From: Alistipes sp.
GTDB taxonomy: Bacteria; Bacteroidota; Bacteroidia; Bacteroidales; Rikenellaceae
DNA: 64,000 nt
Assembly (NCBI RefSeq): GCF_020026455.1
Contig: NZ_JAHHQJ010000008.1
Coordinates: forward strand, 56,341 to 120,340
Reading direction: 5' to 3'
Within the stretch, counting starts at the first letter, position 1, and each line of letters opens with the position of its first letter. Shown here one piece after another: positions 43,347 through 52,839 of this stretch. Both the position numbers and the translations under genes were made by a program. Below the pieces are notes generated by a model that was given only the letters and a program-made list of their open reading frames with translations, searched no databases and was not told the origin of the DNA.

Positions 43347-45641
43347 ATGAACTATCTTCATCTGTATCTCACCACGCTCGCACTGCTGCTGGCGGCATCC
43401 TGCTCCAAGGAGGAGAGCGCAGGGCAGGGCACCCTCCGGGAAACACGCATCTGCCTCTCGTTTTCGGGCGAGGCCGCCACGCGCGGGGAGCTCGACAGCA
43501 ACGATGCGGGGCTGCACGACATCACCACCGCCTATCTCTACATCTTCGAAGGTACGACGGCCGATGCGCCCTGCATCGCAAGGCACGACATCGGATGGCA
43601 GGCCGGCACGCCCACCCGCGAATATTGGATCAGCCACTACCTGAAGCCCAATACCGCCTACACCTATATTGCCGCAGGCTGGGACTCCGCCTCGGGCGAG
43701 GTCTACTCGCTTCCCAACGCCGTGGAAGCGGGGACAACGCTGGGCAAGGCCGTGGCGCGCCTCGCCCCGCAACAGGGCAAGGACCGGATGGCGGCCTCGC
43801 AAATCTACGCCGGGCAGTGTGTCAGGGAGATTCGCCCGAACGAATTGAGCGTAAGGGTGAACATCACCATGCGCCGCAAGATGGCCGGCGTGCTGGCCTA
43901 CTTCGAGAGCGTGCCCTACAAGGTCAATGAGCAGGTCGTCGATCAGGTGAGGGTGAGGCTGCACACCGCACAGAACACCGTCGTGCCCCTGTGGCACGAC
44001 ACGGCCCTCGCCGATGTCTTCGGCTCGGCTCCGTTGGAGGGCGACGACGGCGTACTCCTGTCGTGGGACATGAGCGGCTACACCCACAACGACGACATCT
44101 ACACCTCGGCCCCCGTAGTCAACGCTTCGGGCCAGACCGTACAGTTGGAGAACACCCTGCTGGCGGGTGCATTCCTCTTGCCCGTGGCGCAGTCGGCCGC
44201 AGCGCCCACGCTCTGCATCGAGTTGTGCAATGCATCGGGCGATGTGCTGAAGACCTTCGACGTCCGCCACAACAACAGGCTGCAGTTCGACCTCAGGGAG
44301 AACTGCTATTACAGCATGGGCACCAAACTCTCGGCCAACACCATCGAGGGCGACCGTCCCATACCCCTGAGCGGCAAATACGTCGACATCCACCTCGCAA
44401 ACATCGCCCAGTGGGACGAGATCGTCTCCAATCAGGGTTTCGAGTCTATACAGGGCGTGGCACGCATACTGACCGACATCAACCCCGAGAAGTACATCTT
44501 CGATGCGACGTGCCGCACGCTGGACATTTTCATCAAGCAGGGCACTCCACAAAAGCAGTGGTCGCTTTCGGTGGTCTACGACCCCTATGTCGATGCACAG
44601 GGCATCACCCAGCCCGCCGGCAATCCCGCATTCAAGGATGCCGCCCAAGATGATCTGAGAGACTGGATCCACATCGCCGACACAGACGCCGAAGGCAACA
44701 TCACCGGCTATGTCAACCAGAAGATCCAGGCCGACGGCAGCAGCCAGGTGGTCCGCATCGTGGTGAACGATTACGTCGTGCAGCGCAACCTCACCAACGG
44801 CACGGGGCCGGTAACGGCAGCCGACAACGGCACCCGCATCACCGATCCCAAGGTGGCGGCCCTCTTCAAGAACGACATCCGCACGGCCTATCTGAAGATT
44901 TCGACCGAGGGCGGCGCGCCGCTCTACTACCGCATCCGCCAATACAACGCGCTGACCATACACACCGACTACACGGACAAGGAATCGGACAAATCCATCT
45001 TCAACCCCGATCCCAACCCCTACCGCGCCGTGGCCCGCCTGGACTACGGTTGGAAATACGACGAAAACACGGGGCTTCCCGTGCATGCACAGGCCCCCGA
45101 CGAGGGCCAGACCGACCCGGCGAACATCCGTTGGGGATTCTTCAAGTCGGCAACGGTGGTCTACGCGGATTTCAACGGTCCGATCATCAAGGCCTACATG
45201 AGTTGTGACGACGGTCAGATGAACACCCGCGCCATGATGCGCAAATGCGAAGGCAGCCGCTCCAACAACATCAAACTCGCATATCCCGGATGTGCCGTGC
45301 GCCGTCTCCAAGTCCCCTTCACGGAGATACGGACCAACGAAAACCTCGTGGTCGAGGATACCAACACGGGCCTTCATATCGACAAACAGTACTGGTATCT
45401 GCCGGCCGGAAACGAGATGCTGGGCATCGCCAAGAATTTCGAAGACGATGCGGCCGGTGCCGCCGCCCTCGATTTGTTCGGCATCGAGGCCAATTCGGAC
45501 TACTGGACATCGACCGACCACGAATCAAACATCCACAAAGCCCACTTTGTCACCGCAACGGCACACGCAACCCTCAACACGGCCCGCAAGGAGGAATACA
45601 AACGCGCGCGACGCATGCGCCACTTCGGAAAAGTAAATTAG
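43347..45641 (+). CDS. Large minor fimbrial subunit lipoprotein, probable tip component
   Basis: 764 residues. Lipobox LAASC at 15-19 and an ATRG site with Arg46. The N-terminal half mirrors the preceding subunit (TAYLYIFEGTTAD, AYTYIAAGWDSASGE, MRRKMAGVLAYFESVPYKV). The second half, from about 350, is an added domain with IFDATCRTLDIFIKQGTP, IRWGFFKSATVVYADFNGP and, near the end, QYWYLPAGNEMLGIAKNF and YWTSTDHESN, which resembles the FISUMP-like C-terminal domains of Bacteroidetes surface proteins. Such two-part subunits are usually placed at pilus tips. Target unknown. Confidence 0.75.
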   Translation: MNYLHLYLTTLALLLAASCSKEESAGQGTLRETRICLSFSGEAATRGELDSNDAGLHDITTAYLYIFEGTTADAPCIARHDIGWQAGTPTREYWISHYLKPNTAYTYIAAGWDSASGEVYSLPNAVEAGTTLGKAVARLAPQQGKDRMAASQIYAGQCVREIRPNELSVRVNITMRRKMAGVLAYFESVPYKVNEQVVDQVRVRLHTAQNTVVPLWHDTALADVFGSAPLEGDDGVLLSWDMSGYTHNDDIYTSAPVVNASGQTVQLENTLLAGAFLLPVAQSAAAPTLCIELCNASGDVLKTFDVRHNNRLQFDLRENCYYSMGTKLSANTIEGDRPIPLSGKYVDIHLANIAQWDEIVSNQGFESIQGVARILTDINPEKYIFDATCRTLDIFIKQGTPQKQWSLSVVYDPYVDAQGITQPAGNPAFKDAAQDDLRDWIHIADTDAEGNITGYVNQKIQADGSSQVVRIVVNDYVVQRNLTNGTGPVTAADNGTRITDPKVAALFKNDIRTAYLKISTEGGAPLYYRIRQYNALTIHTDYTDKESDKSIFNPDPNPYRAVARLDYGWKYDENTGLPVHAQAPDEGQTDPANIRWGFFKSATVVYADFNGPIIKAYMSCDDGQMNTRAMMRKCEGSRSNNIKLAYPGCAVRRLQVPFTEIRTNENLVVEDTNTGLHIDKQYWYLPAGNEMLGIAKNFEDDAAGAAALDLFGIEANSDYWTSTDHESNIHKAHFVTATAHATLNTARKEEYKRARRMRHFGKVN

Positions 45642-45648
45642 AACGACC

Positions 45649-47973
45649 ATGAACAAGTTTTTCCAACTCATACTGTGCGGTCTGCTCCTGCCGACGGCGT
45701 GCAGCAAGGATTTCGACGGACCAGAGCCGGCCGGCGGCGGGCAGGGCATCACCCTGAGCATCGTCCCCGACCGGCCAATGACCATAACCAGCCGCGCGGA
45801 GGAGGGTTCCGACATCGCCGACGACACCTGCGTGGAACACATCATCATCTACGCCTTCAACGGCGACGGCACTCTCTATCAGCGGTTCCAGCAGAACTTG
45901 GGCTCGCCGACGCTGGAGGGCGACAACGCCCCCGTCTACAAGATACAGCTGCTGCTCAAATCGCCCAACGCCCTGCATCTGGCGGCCGTGTGCAACTATC
46001 CCGAGTTGTGGGACAAGAGCGGAAACGAAGACATCACCCTTTCCGAACTGCGCCATGCCACCTTCGAAGGACAGGGGGCGGACTGTGCCTTCCAGGGGCT
46101 GATGATCATGAGCGGCGAGGTCGATCTCTCCGTCGAAGAGATGAACGACAGGGGCGCCCATCTGCAACTCATCGTCAAACGCATCTCCTCCAAAGTGGAA
46201 TTCACGGTCAATTTCGACCCCGAGGTGGCCACCGACCAATTCCTGCTGTCGGGGGTCAAAATCTGCAATATCCCGCTGCGCAGCCACATCCTTGAGGCCC
46301 CGGCCAACTATGTCGTCGACACCGAGGGCAACTACGACGGCGCACAGGGCGATGCCGTACACGAGACCATACCACAGCCCCTGCCCGAGAACTACTCGCC
46401 GCGCGAGGACTTCTACCTTGCCCAGGCCTCGCTGAAAACCTCGCCTGCCGGCGAGCACTCCCTGCAGGCCAGCTTCTACCTCTTCGAGAACCGCCGCGGC
46501 CGCAAGAACGACCTCTCCTACTTCAAGAAGGAGTATGCACAGACTCGCTACTACCAGACCCTGATGGGTCGTCTGGGTCAGGAGGAGTACCCCACGGCCA
46601 CCTATCTGCTGGTCGAGGGGATCTACATCTCGGGCAACGGCAAACGCACGGAGCATGTCGCCTACCGCATCTATGTCGGTCAGCCCCAACCCTATGACGC
46701 GAACACGCCCAACAACGACCAAGTCAATTTCAACGACTTCAACGTCTGTCGCAACTCGCATTACCGCATGACCACCACCATCAGGGCGGCCGACGACATC
46801 GACACCCGCATATCGGCGCAACTGCTCACACGCTCCACCATCACGCCGTTCTTCAACACGCCGCTCGACGCCCACTACGGCACGGGCATGTGCTATGCCT
46901 ACACGGGCAACAGGAATTGGGAACTGTATGTCGAAGAACCCGACCTCCACCCGTGGTTGGAGATTTCGCTCTCGCCCCGGTATCGTCCCCGTCTGGCCGG
47001 CGAGGTCATCCCCGACGATCAGAGGGGACACTACGCCTGCACCCACATCGAGAGCCGCGGAAATGCCCTCTCGCAGTACTTCTACATCCACACCGACGAG
47101 TACATCCCCGAGAACCCCTCGGCCGATGAGAATGCCAACCTCCACAACGGCGTGAACATCGCCCTCGACGAGGCATCGTGGCGCACGGGCTATGTCGTCC
47201 TGCGCGACAAGGAGAACAATTCGGTCTGCCGTTTCAAGGTGCAGCAACGCCCCGCACAGGTGGTGCGGATGCCGCTGACCAACGCCCTGGGGCACCCCAC
47301 GGGCGAGTACAACGAGTATTATGTGGAGTATGAGCTGGAGCGCACGGGCCTGCAGTTCGGATTCCTGCGCTATGGGGCCAACCCCGTGATGACGAGCATG
47401 ATAAACGACCGCTGGGACGGTCTGGCCAACACGCGCCGTCTGTACGAGGAGGCCATCAAGCCGGGCGGCGCCTACAACCCCCGGACCAGCGGCAGCCTGC
47501 TGCACCCCATCTACAAATACGACACCCCCGAAGAGGCGGCACGCGCCCTGCCCGACAATGCCGGAGAAGACCTCATCGGCTACATGACCACCAAGAACCG
47601 CGACCGCAACGGCAACGGATACATCGACTATGACGAAATCGAGTGGTATGTCCCGGCCGTCGACGAGCTGGCCTACCTGTGGGAGGTCATCTCGCGCGGA
47701 CATCTTTGCTTCGAGAACGACGAGGGGCGGTTCCACTCATCGACCCCTTATCTGGCCGGCTACACCGCCGAAGTGCCGGGACGCTCGTTCTATGTCAAGA
47801 CCTCGAACGGCAAGAAGAAAGCCGCCTTCACCATGCGCGACCGCCAATACAACATCATCTGCTGCCGCAGAAAGAACGCCTGGACGGGAAAACCCGACGG
47901 CGGGATAGACGGCCATGTGGAGGTCGACACCGACTGGGGTGCCGACGAGAACGATCTTCTACCCAAACAATGA
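45649..47973 (+). CDS. DUF4906-type fimbrial lipoprotein, probable tip component
   Basis: 774 residues, starting seven bases after the previous stop. Lipobox LPTAC at 14-18 and an ITSRA site with Arg49. The N-terminal region is fimbrillin-like (VEHIIIYAFNGDGTLY, LHLAAVCNYPELW, VKRISSKVEFTVNF); the middle matches the DUF4906 pattern (ATYLLVEGIYISGNGK, YRIYVGQ, NVCRNSHYRMTTTI). The C-terminal part has DRNGNGYIDYDEIEWYVPAVDELAYLW and RRKNAWTGKPDGGI, again like FISUMP-type ends; DRNGNGYIDYDE looks like a calcium-binding loop. DUF4906 proteins are common in fimbrial clusters; role presumed adhesive. Confidence 0.78.
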   Translation: MNKFFQLILCGLLLPTACSKDFDGPEPAGGGQGITLSIVPDRPMTITSRAEEGSDIADDTCVEHIIIYAFNGDGTLYQRFQQNLGSPTLEGDNAPVYKIQLLLKSPNALHLAAVCNYPELWDKSGNEDITLSELRHATFEGQGADCAFQGLMIMSGEVDLSVEEMNDRGAHLQLIVKRISSKVEFTVNFDPEVATDQFLLSGVKICNIPLRSHILEAPANYVVDTEGNYDGAQGDAVHETIPQPLPENYSPREDFYLAQASLKTSPAGEHSLQASFYLFENRRGRKNDLSYFKKEYAQTRYYQTLMGRLGQEEYPTATYLLVEGIYISGNGKRTEHVAYRIYVGQPQPYDANTPNNDQVNFNDFNVCRNSHYRMTTTIRAADDIDTRISAQLLTRSTITPFFNTPLDAHYGTGMCYAYTGNRNWELYVEEPDLHPWLEISLSPRYRPRLAGEVIPDDQRGHYACTHIESRGNALSQYFYIHTDEYIPENPSADENANLHNGVNIALDEASWRTGYVVLRDKENNSVCRFKVQQRPAQVVRMPLTNALGHPTGEYNEYYVEYELERTGLQFGFLRYGANPVMTSMINDRWDGLANTRRLYEEAIKPGGAYNPRTSGSLLHPIYKYDTPEEAARALPDNAGEDLIGYMTTKNRDRNGNGYIDYDEIEWYVPAVDELAYLWEVISRGHLCFENDEGRFHSSTPYLAGYTAEVPGRSFYVKTSNGKKKAAFTMRDRQYNIICCRRKNAWTGKPDGGIDGHVEVDTDWGADENDLLPKQ

Positions 47974-47990
47974 CAGTTTATTTGCAGACC

Positions 47991-49010
47991 ATGAAACAGA
48001 TCCTTCAAATAGCGGCAGCGACACTCCTGTGCGGCATGGCCGCAGCGTGCGACTCATCGGAAAGCGGTGATTCGGAGACGACCGCCGGCATCGACCTCCG
48101 CATTTCACGCGCCGAGGCGCAGGCTGCCTCGCCCTACGACTTCCGCGCACACATGAACCGCATCTATGTGGGCGAGCGCAAACCGGAACACAACAAGAGC
48201 GAACTCCATGTCAGGGAGATATCCGACCTCTACAGCATCGACAACGGAGAGTCGCTCCAATTCAGAATGACGCAGCTCAAGGCCCAGTGGTATAAATTCA
48301 TCATTCTCTCCGTGCCGAAGATTTACCCCGGCACGGAGGGTATCGACGTGCGCAACTTCGGGATCTTCTCCGAGGAGCAACCCGACGAATCGTCGTGCGA
48401 CCTGAACCGGCACTTCATCGACTACACCCCCATTTTGGAGAAGGCCCCCGGCACCACGGCGCCCGATGTTCCGGCCCCCGACGGCGACATTTTCCGCGCG
48501 GTGCTCAACTGCTGGGCGAAGAACAACCTCCTCGTGGAGGAGAAGATCACCCTGAAGCGCATCAACGGCCGGCTGGACATCGACATGGGCATTCTGACCG
48601 ACCAGTTCCCGCAACACATCAACCGCATCATCATAGAGGTGACCACTCCCTCGCATCTCTATCTGAGCGACGACAACAAAGAGGTCGTGAAGAGCTCCAC
48701 GCCCCGGACATTCACCTACACGACCCGCCCCGACGACCTGGGCGCCCTGCCCGAGTCGCAGCACCGCCACCACATCATCTCGTTGCCGCTGCTGCCCGGA
48801 CTCCTGCAGGGGACCATCACCGTCGATGCCGCGGACAAGGCCTACACCTACAACATCTCCTCGTCGGGCGACGAGTTATCCATCAAGCCCAACACCGTCA
48901 CCCGGCTCCGCTTCAACGGCATGGCGGAGGGTTTCTTCGATGTGCGCTACGCCGGTTACAACGACACGGGAATCAACGTCGAGGAGGACTGGAACGGCGG
49001 CTGGAACTGA
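47991..49010 (+). CDS. Minor fimbrial subunit lipoprotein
   Basis: 339 residues from the ATG at 47991. An in-frame ATG at 47970 overlaps the preceding stop as ATGA and would add seven residues; both keep the signal peptide. Lipobox MAAAC at 16-20 and an ISRA site with Arg40. Fimbrillin-like features are QLKAQWYKFIILSVPKIY, EKITLKRINGRLDIDMGIL and the tail GINVEEDWNGGW, which resembles the C-terminal strand of other subunits here. I cannot assign a named family with certainty. Confidence 0.72.
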   Translation: MKQILQIAAATLLCGMAAACDSSESGDSETTAGIDLRISRAEAQAASPYDFRAHMNRIYVGERKPEHNKSELHVREISDLYSIDNGESLQFRMTQLKAQWYKFIILSVPKIYPGTEGIDVRNFGIFSEEQPDESSCDLNRHFIDYTPILEKAPGTTAPDVPAPDGDIFRAVLNCWAKNNLLVEEKITLKRINGRLDIDMGILTDQFPQHINRIIIEVTTPSHLYLSDDNKEVVKSSTPRTFTYTTRPDDLGALPESQHRHHIISLPLLPGLLQGTITVDAADKAYTYNISSSGDELSIKPNTVTRLRFNGMAEGFFDVRYAGYNDTGINVEEDWNGGWN

Positions 49011-49035
49011 TGTCGGACATAATACAGAACCGAAA

Positions 49036-50709
49036 ATGCAATACAAAAGATTACACGCAACGATATGGGGGCTGATGGCGTCACTGCTGTGGTGCGCGGC
49101 GTGCTCCGACGATTTGACAACCTCCGACGAATGGGGTGGCTCCCCACAGGCGGAGCACCCCGTAGGAGCGGAGCCCGCTCCCGACGACCCGACCTTCGTC
49201 ATCTCCTACTCCATCGACAGCGAAGGAGCGGCAACACGCGCCTCCGATCCCAATGCCGGCAGCCGCATACAGTCGCTGGACTACTATGTCTACTTCCAGA
49301 GCGGCGCACTCTACAAGAAACGCCACATCCGAGGCATCAACGCCGCAACACACTGGCCCATCTCCGACCGTCAGCGGATGAGTTGGGAGTTGCGACAGGA
49401 TTTGCAGGACACCCTGCCCGACGGATACGACTACCGCATCCTCTTTGTGGCCAATGTCTCCCCCTCGCTCTTTGCCACAGTACAAGACCCCCGAAGCGGG
49501 GCCCAGGTTGCCCAGCAGATTGTCCGCAACGACGAAGACTATCATACGGCACGCATCGTCCTGCCGCACGAGCCGCTGACCAACAAGACGATGTTCTACA
49601 TGTGGGAGGGCGATATCACCCGCACCGATCCGGCCATCACCCCCGGCAACACGGTGAAGCCCCAAAACATCATGCTGCGCAGAATTGTCGCCAAGACCGA
49701 TTTCCGGCGCGAGGTGACAGCTCCGACCCCAGCGCTGCCCGATGCCACGGACGCCCACCTTTACAAGGCCGTCAACGACGGATTCTACAAGGATTACAAG
49801 GCAAAGGTCGAAGCGGCGGTGGACAAACAGATCGAAGCATTCTGCCAGACGGTGTACACCGAAGTCATCGACTACACCGCCGAAGACGGCTATCCCTTCT
49901 ATGGCGAGAATGGCGAGGCGGCACAGCTGAACGCCTTCCTCCGCGCCCACAAGGGCGACATAGCCGCCGAGGTGGAGCGGATGCTGATAGACGAATATGT
50001 GCAAAAGATGAAGGTGGCCAACGGGAGGCTTTGGGCACAGGCCAACCCGTGGGAGGGCATGACGGCAGAACTCGTCTACGCCACAGAGCAGGCCTCCGGC
50101 AAGGCCAATGCCTTGGGATTCGACCGCACGGCACACCACATGACCGATGTCGTCACCGACAACAGCTGCACCATAGGCAGCGACGGACAATTTTCCGTGG
50201 TGGGCTTTACGGGCGGGGATCTCAACCACATCAAGGGGATCAAGTTCACCGACCCATCCGGAGCCGCCGCCCCGTTTGAGATAGGGAATTTCGACTACGC
50301 CTTCACGCTGGGACAGGGGCTCAACACCCGACGCCTCGTCACCTGCACCCCCGCATCGACCGTCACCCTCACCCCGCAGGCTCTCACAACGGACCATACG
50401 GTGACCATCGACATGCGCGCACTGCTCAAGGATGCAGAGGTGACACCCGGAGTTACGTTTGACCAATATCTCGAACTTCAGGGCGAGAAAACAAACGGCT
50501 TTCATACAGGGTCTTACAGCATCCACGGATATATGGAGTGGTATGTTTTCCACATAGACCACCACTCCTATGATGCGCGCAGTTTCGGCAACAGTTTCAC
50601 CGAATTCGCGTTCCCGATCTCCGCCATTCCCGATCTGACGGAATCCACATCGGTGAGCATCGACCAGATGATCGAGGTGCACCACACCTGGCGGCATACA
50701 GCCTACTAA
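49036..50709 (+). CDS. Minor fimbrial subunit lipoprotein, last gene of locus 2
   Basis: 557 residues from the ATG at 49036; longer frames overlap the previous gene. Lipobox WCAAC at 19-23 and an AATRA site with Arg68. Fimbrillin-like start (IQSLDYYVYFQSGALYKK, YDYRILFVANVSP, MLRRIVAKTDFRRE). An unusual long charged helical insertion at about 230-330 (DYKAKVEAAVDKQIEAF, AAEVERMLIDEYVQKMKVAN) interrupts the beta pattern. The C-terminus VSIDQMIEVHHTWRHTAY lacks the DW-type ending of its neighbours. A terminator follows. Function within the pilus is unknown. Confidence 0.72.
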   Translation: MQYKRLHATIWGLMASLLWCAACSDDLTTSDEWGGSPQAEHPVGAEPAPDDPTFVISYSIDSEGAATRASDPNAGSRIQSLDYYVYFQSGALYKKRHIRGINAATHWPISDRQRMSWELRQDLQDTLPDGYDYRILFVANVSPSLFATVQDPRSGAQVAQQIVRNDEDYHTARIVLPHEPLTNKTMFYMWEGDITRTDPAITPGNTVKPQNIMLRRIVAKTDFRREVTAPTPALPDATDAHLYKAVNDGFYKDYKAKVEAAVDKQIEAFCQTVYTEVIDYTAEDGYPFYGENGEAAQLNAFLRAHKGDIAAEVERMLIDEYVQKMKVANGRLWAQANPWEGMTAELVYATEQASGKANALGFDRTAHHMTDVVTDNSCTIGSDGQFSVVGFTGGDLNHIKGIKFTDPSGAAAPFEIGNFDYAFTLGQGLNTRRLVTCTPASTVTLTPQALTTDHTVTIDMRALLKDAEVTPGVTFDQYLELQGEKTNGFHTGSYSIHGYMEWYVFHIDHHSYDARSFGNSFTEFAFPISAIPDLTESTSVSIDQMIEVHHTWRHTAY

Positions 50710-50763
50710 CAGGCGACGCCCGGGCGCATCGGCCATTCCCCGAGCCGCTTTCCAGAACTGCTC

Positions 50764-50799
50764 CCCCGAACTGCCGGAAGGCCTTGTTCGGGGATTTTT
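50764..50799 (+). terminator. Intrinsic terminator of fimbrial locus 2
   Basis: CCCCGAAC (50764-50771) pairs with GTTCGGGG (50786-50793), with an inner GCC/GGC pairing, then A and five T. It lies about 55 bases after the last fimbrial gene. Confidence 0.85.
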
Positions 50800-50940
50800 C
50801 ACCGGAAGCGGAAAGAGCGGCCACCGGGAAACAGACGAAGCGCATTTATATATTACTAAAAACCTGATTGTTACACATTTCCCTCATCAGGAAAACTCTT
50901 TTGACAGCCGAAGACAAGAAAAAGCCACGGCGGCAGGCCC

Positions 50941-50977
50941 AAAACGAAAAATCCGGCCGTCCGCAGGACGACCGGAT
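50941..50977 (-). terminator. Terminator of the minus-strand sugar operon
   Basis: A 12-bp stem with one mismatch (50951-50962 against 50966-50977) and a three-base loop, followed on the minus strand by TTTTTCGTTTT. It lies 24 bases after the stop of the last gene of the operon. Confidence 0.8.
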
Positions 50978-51000
50978 AGGCACAACATGGCCGGAAGGCG

Positions 51001-51909
51001 TTATCTGTCCCGGAAAAAGGCCGTGACGAAAGGCGCTTCGAGCAGGTAGTCGATACACTCGCGGACACTGCGCACGATGTCGTTGTAGCTCGAACCTTCG
51101 ATCTCGACGATGATGTTCTCCACTCCGGCCTCCCGCGCGTTGGCGAAGATGGCGTCGAAGCCCACCATGCCGCTCTGACCGATCTCGCGGCGGTCCTTGA
51201 TATGCAGGAGCTTGAAACGTCCCGGATACTTCCTGAAATAGTCCACCGGGCTGGCCTGGCCCATCACGGCCCAGTAGACGTCCATTTCGAACAGCACCTT
51301 GTCGGGATCCGTATTTTCGAGCATGTAGTCCAGCATGACGCGATCCTCGATCGTCCCGAACTCCCGCGAGTGGTTGTGGTAGCCGAACTTCATGCCGGCC
51401 GCCGCACAGCGCGCTCCCACCTCGTCGAAATAGCGGCAGTAGGTCTTCAGCTCCTTGAGCGTCGAGATCTTCCGCATCGAGGGAACCACGATATATTCCG
51501 CACCGGCGGCCTTGTGCGCCGCGATGCACTCGTCCCACCACGCGAGGGCCTTCGAGAAATCACCGCTCGCCAGCTCCTCGTCGGAGAGGTCGAGCGTGCA
51601 GTGCGTGGAGAGCACCCGCATACCGGCATCGGCAACATCCCGGCGGAATTGTTCGGGCGTCTGCCCATAGAGCATTCCATCCTTGTAGCTGGCGGCCTCG
51701 ACCGAAGTGTAGCCCATGTCGGCAAGCTGCTTCAGGACGGATTTGTAGTCGCCCTGACTCTGGCCGAACACCCCGATCAGGCTGCGCACCGAATAGAGCT
51801 GGATCCCGATGTCCATCTTCGGAGCCTGCCCCGCCCGGGCGGATGCTCCGCCGGGGAGCATCGCCAGAGCAAGAAGGGCGCAGACAACTGCGAATAGCCT
51901 GTTTCTCAT
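51001..51909 (-). CDS. Secreted sugar isomerase/epimerase-like TIM-barrel protein
   Basis: 302 residues with a signal peptide ending ASARA (about 26). The mature part is a xylose-isomerase-like TIM barrel: IGIQLYSVRSLI, MGYTSVEAASY, GMRVLSTHCTLDL, AGMKFGYHNHSREF, LFEMDVYWAVMG with predicted metal ligands in EMD, FKLLHIKDR and IIVEIEG. In the analogous Bacteroides gene set (as I recall, BT2156-BT2160 of B. thetaiotaomicron) such a protein acts on 3-keto sugar intermediates released from glycosides. Last gene of a five-gene operon, 12 bases after the DUF1080 gene. Confidence 0.82.
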   Translation of the reverse strand: MRNRLFAVVCALLALAMLPGGASARAGQAPKMDIGIQLYSVRSLIGVFGQSQGDYKSVLKQLADMGYTSVEAASYKDGMLYGQTPEQFRRDVADAGMRVLSTHCTLDLSDEELASGDFSKALAWWDECIAAHKAAGAEYIVVPSMRKISTLKELKTYCRYFDEVGARCAAAGMKFGYHNHSREFGTIEDRVMLDYMLENTDPDKVLFEMDVYWAVMGQASPVDYFRKYPGRFKLLHIKDRREIGQSGMVGFDAIFANAREAGVENIIVEIEGSSYNDIVRSVRECIDYLLEAPFVTAFFRDR

Positions 51910-51921
51910 CGCAAGGAGTCC

Positions 51922-52797
51922 TTAATCGAGAATCTTGACCCGGATATTGCGGAACCAGACATCGTCGCCGTGGTCCTGCAGACCGATGTAGCCTTCGTGG
52001 TTCTCACCGCCGCAGTTGTTCAGCAGTTCGAATGCCAGGGGCCACTTTTCGGAGCTGAACTTGCTGTTCTCCAGCATCTCGGTCCACTGGGGAGTCCACA
52101 GGTGGTACTCCACGACATTCTTGTCGTTCTGGCCGTGTACAACCGTGCCCTTGTAAACCATGATCTTGGCCTTGTTCCACTCGCCGAAGGGTTTCTGGTT
52201 CTGCGGAACGGCGGGGATCATGTCGTAGAGCGACGCCGACTGGCGGTTGCCGTCGACACCCAGCCGGGCATCGGGATGGTTGGCGTTGTCGAGCACCTGA
52301 TATTCGGGGCACGAGATGTAGATTGGTTCGTAGCGGGTCTTGCCGTCCTTCTGAGTCGTAACCTCCTGGGCCAGATAGAAGATACCCGAGTTGCCGCCCT
52401 TCGAAACCTTCCACTCCAGTTCCAGCTCGAAGTTCTTGAACTTCCGGGCGAAAATCAAATCGCCGCCATCGCCCGTCTGGGCCTCACCGCCGCCCGAGCC
52501 GTTGAACTTGATGGCGCCATCCTCCACCGTCCAGCGCGAAGGCACCTTGTCCTTGCCGTAGCCGCGCCAGCCGTTGAACGTCTTGCCGTCGAAGATCACA
52601 TAATAGCCGTCCTTGTCCTGCGGGAACGAGGCCAGGTCCACCTGTGCATTGTCGACAACGGTGTATTCGGGGACAGCGTTGCGGGTCGTTTCGGCATCGG
52701 CCGTTTCAGACGTCTTGGCCTTGCCGCCGGGGCCGCCGCACGAAACCAGCGACGCGGTCAGAAGGGTGCATACCGGGAATAAAAGACTCTTTTTCAT
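51922..52797 (-). CDS. DUF1080 (3-keto-disaccharide hydrolase/lyase-like) lipoprotein
   Basis: 291 residues. Lipobox LVSC at 17-20. A single DUF1080 lectin-like beta-sandwich: YYVIFDGKTFNGWRGYGK, WTVEDGAIKFNGSGGG, GDLIFARKFKNFELELEWKV, NSGIFYLAQEV, EYQVLDNANHPDARLGVDGN, GEWNKAKIMVYKGTVVHG and GYIGLQDHGDDVWFRNIRVK. DUF1080 enzymes cleave 3-keto-glycosides made by sugar 3-dehydrogenases; a Gfo/Idh/MocA protein encoded directly upstream could supply the substrate. The lipobox places it in the periplasm or at the surface. Confidence 0.88.
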   Translation of the reverse strand: MKKSLLFPVCTLLTASLVSCGGPGGKAKTSETADAETTRNAVPEYTVVDNAQVDLASFPQDKDGYYVIFDGKTFNGWRGYGKDKVPSRWTVEDGAIKFNGSGGGEAQTGDGGDLIFARKFKNFELELEWKVSKGGNSGIFYLAQEVTTQKDGKTRYEPIYISCPEYQVLDNANHPDARLGVDGNRQSASLYDMIPAVPQNQKPFGEWNKAKIMVYKGTVVHGQNDKNVVEYHLWTPQWTEMLENSKFSSEKWPLAFELLNNCGGENHEGYIGLQDHGDDVWFRNIRVKILD

Positions 52798-52839
52798 ATT
52801 CTTTCTGTTTTTTTAAGTTTTACGTATCAGGTCGGTTCA

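Noticed and set aside
42093..45521. 1142-codon open frame on the minus strand across three fimbrial genes
   Set aside because: It is antisense to three genes with lipoboxes, maturation sites and fimbrillin motifs; its translation shows no signal, no domains and the skewed composition of a GC-rich shadow frame.
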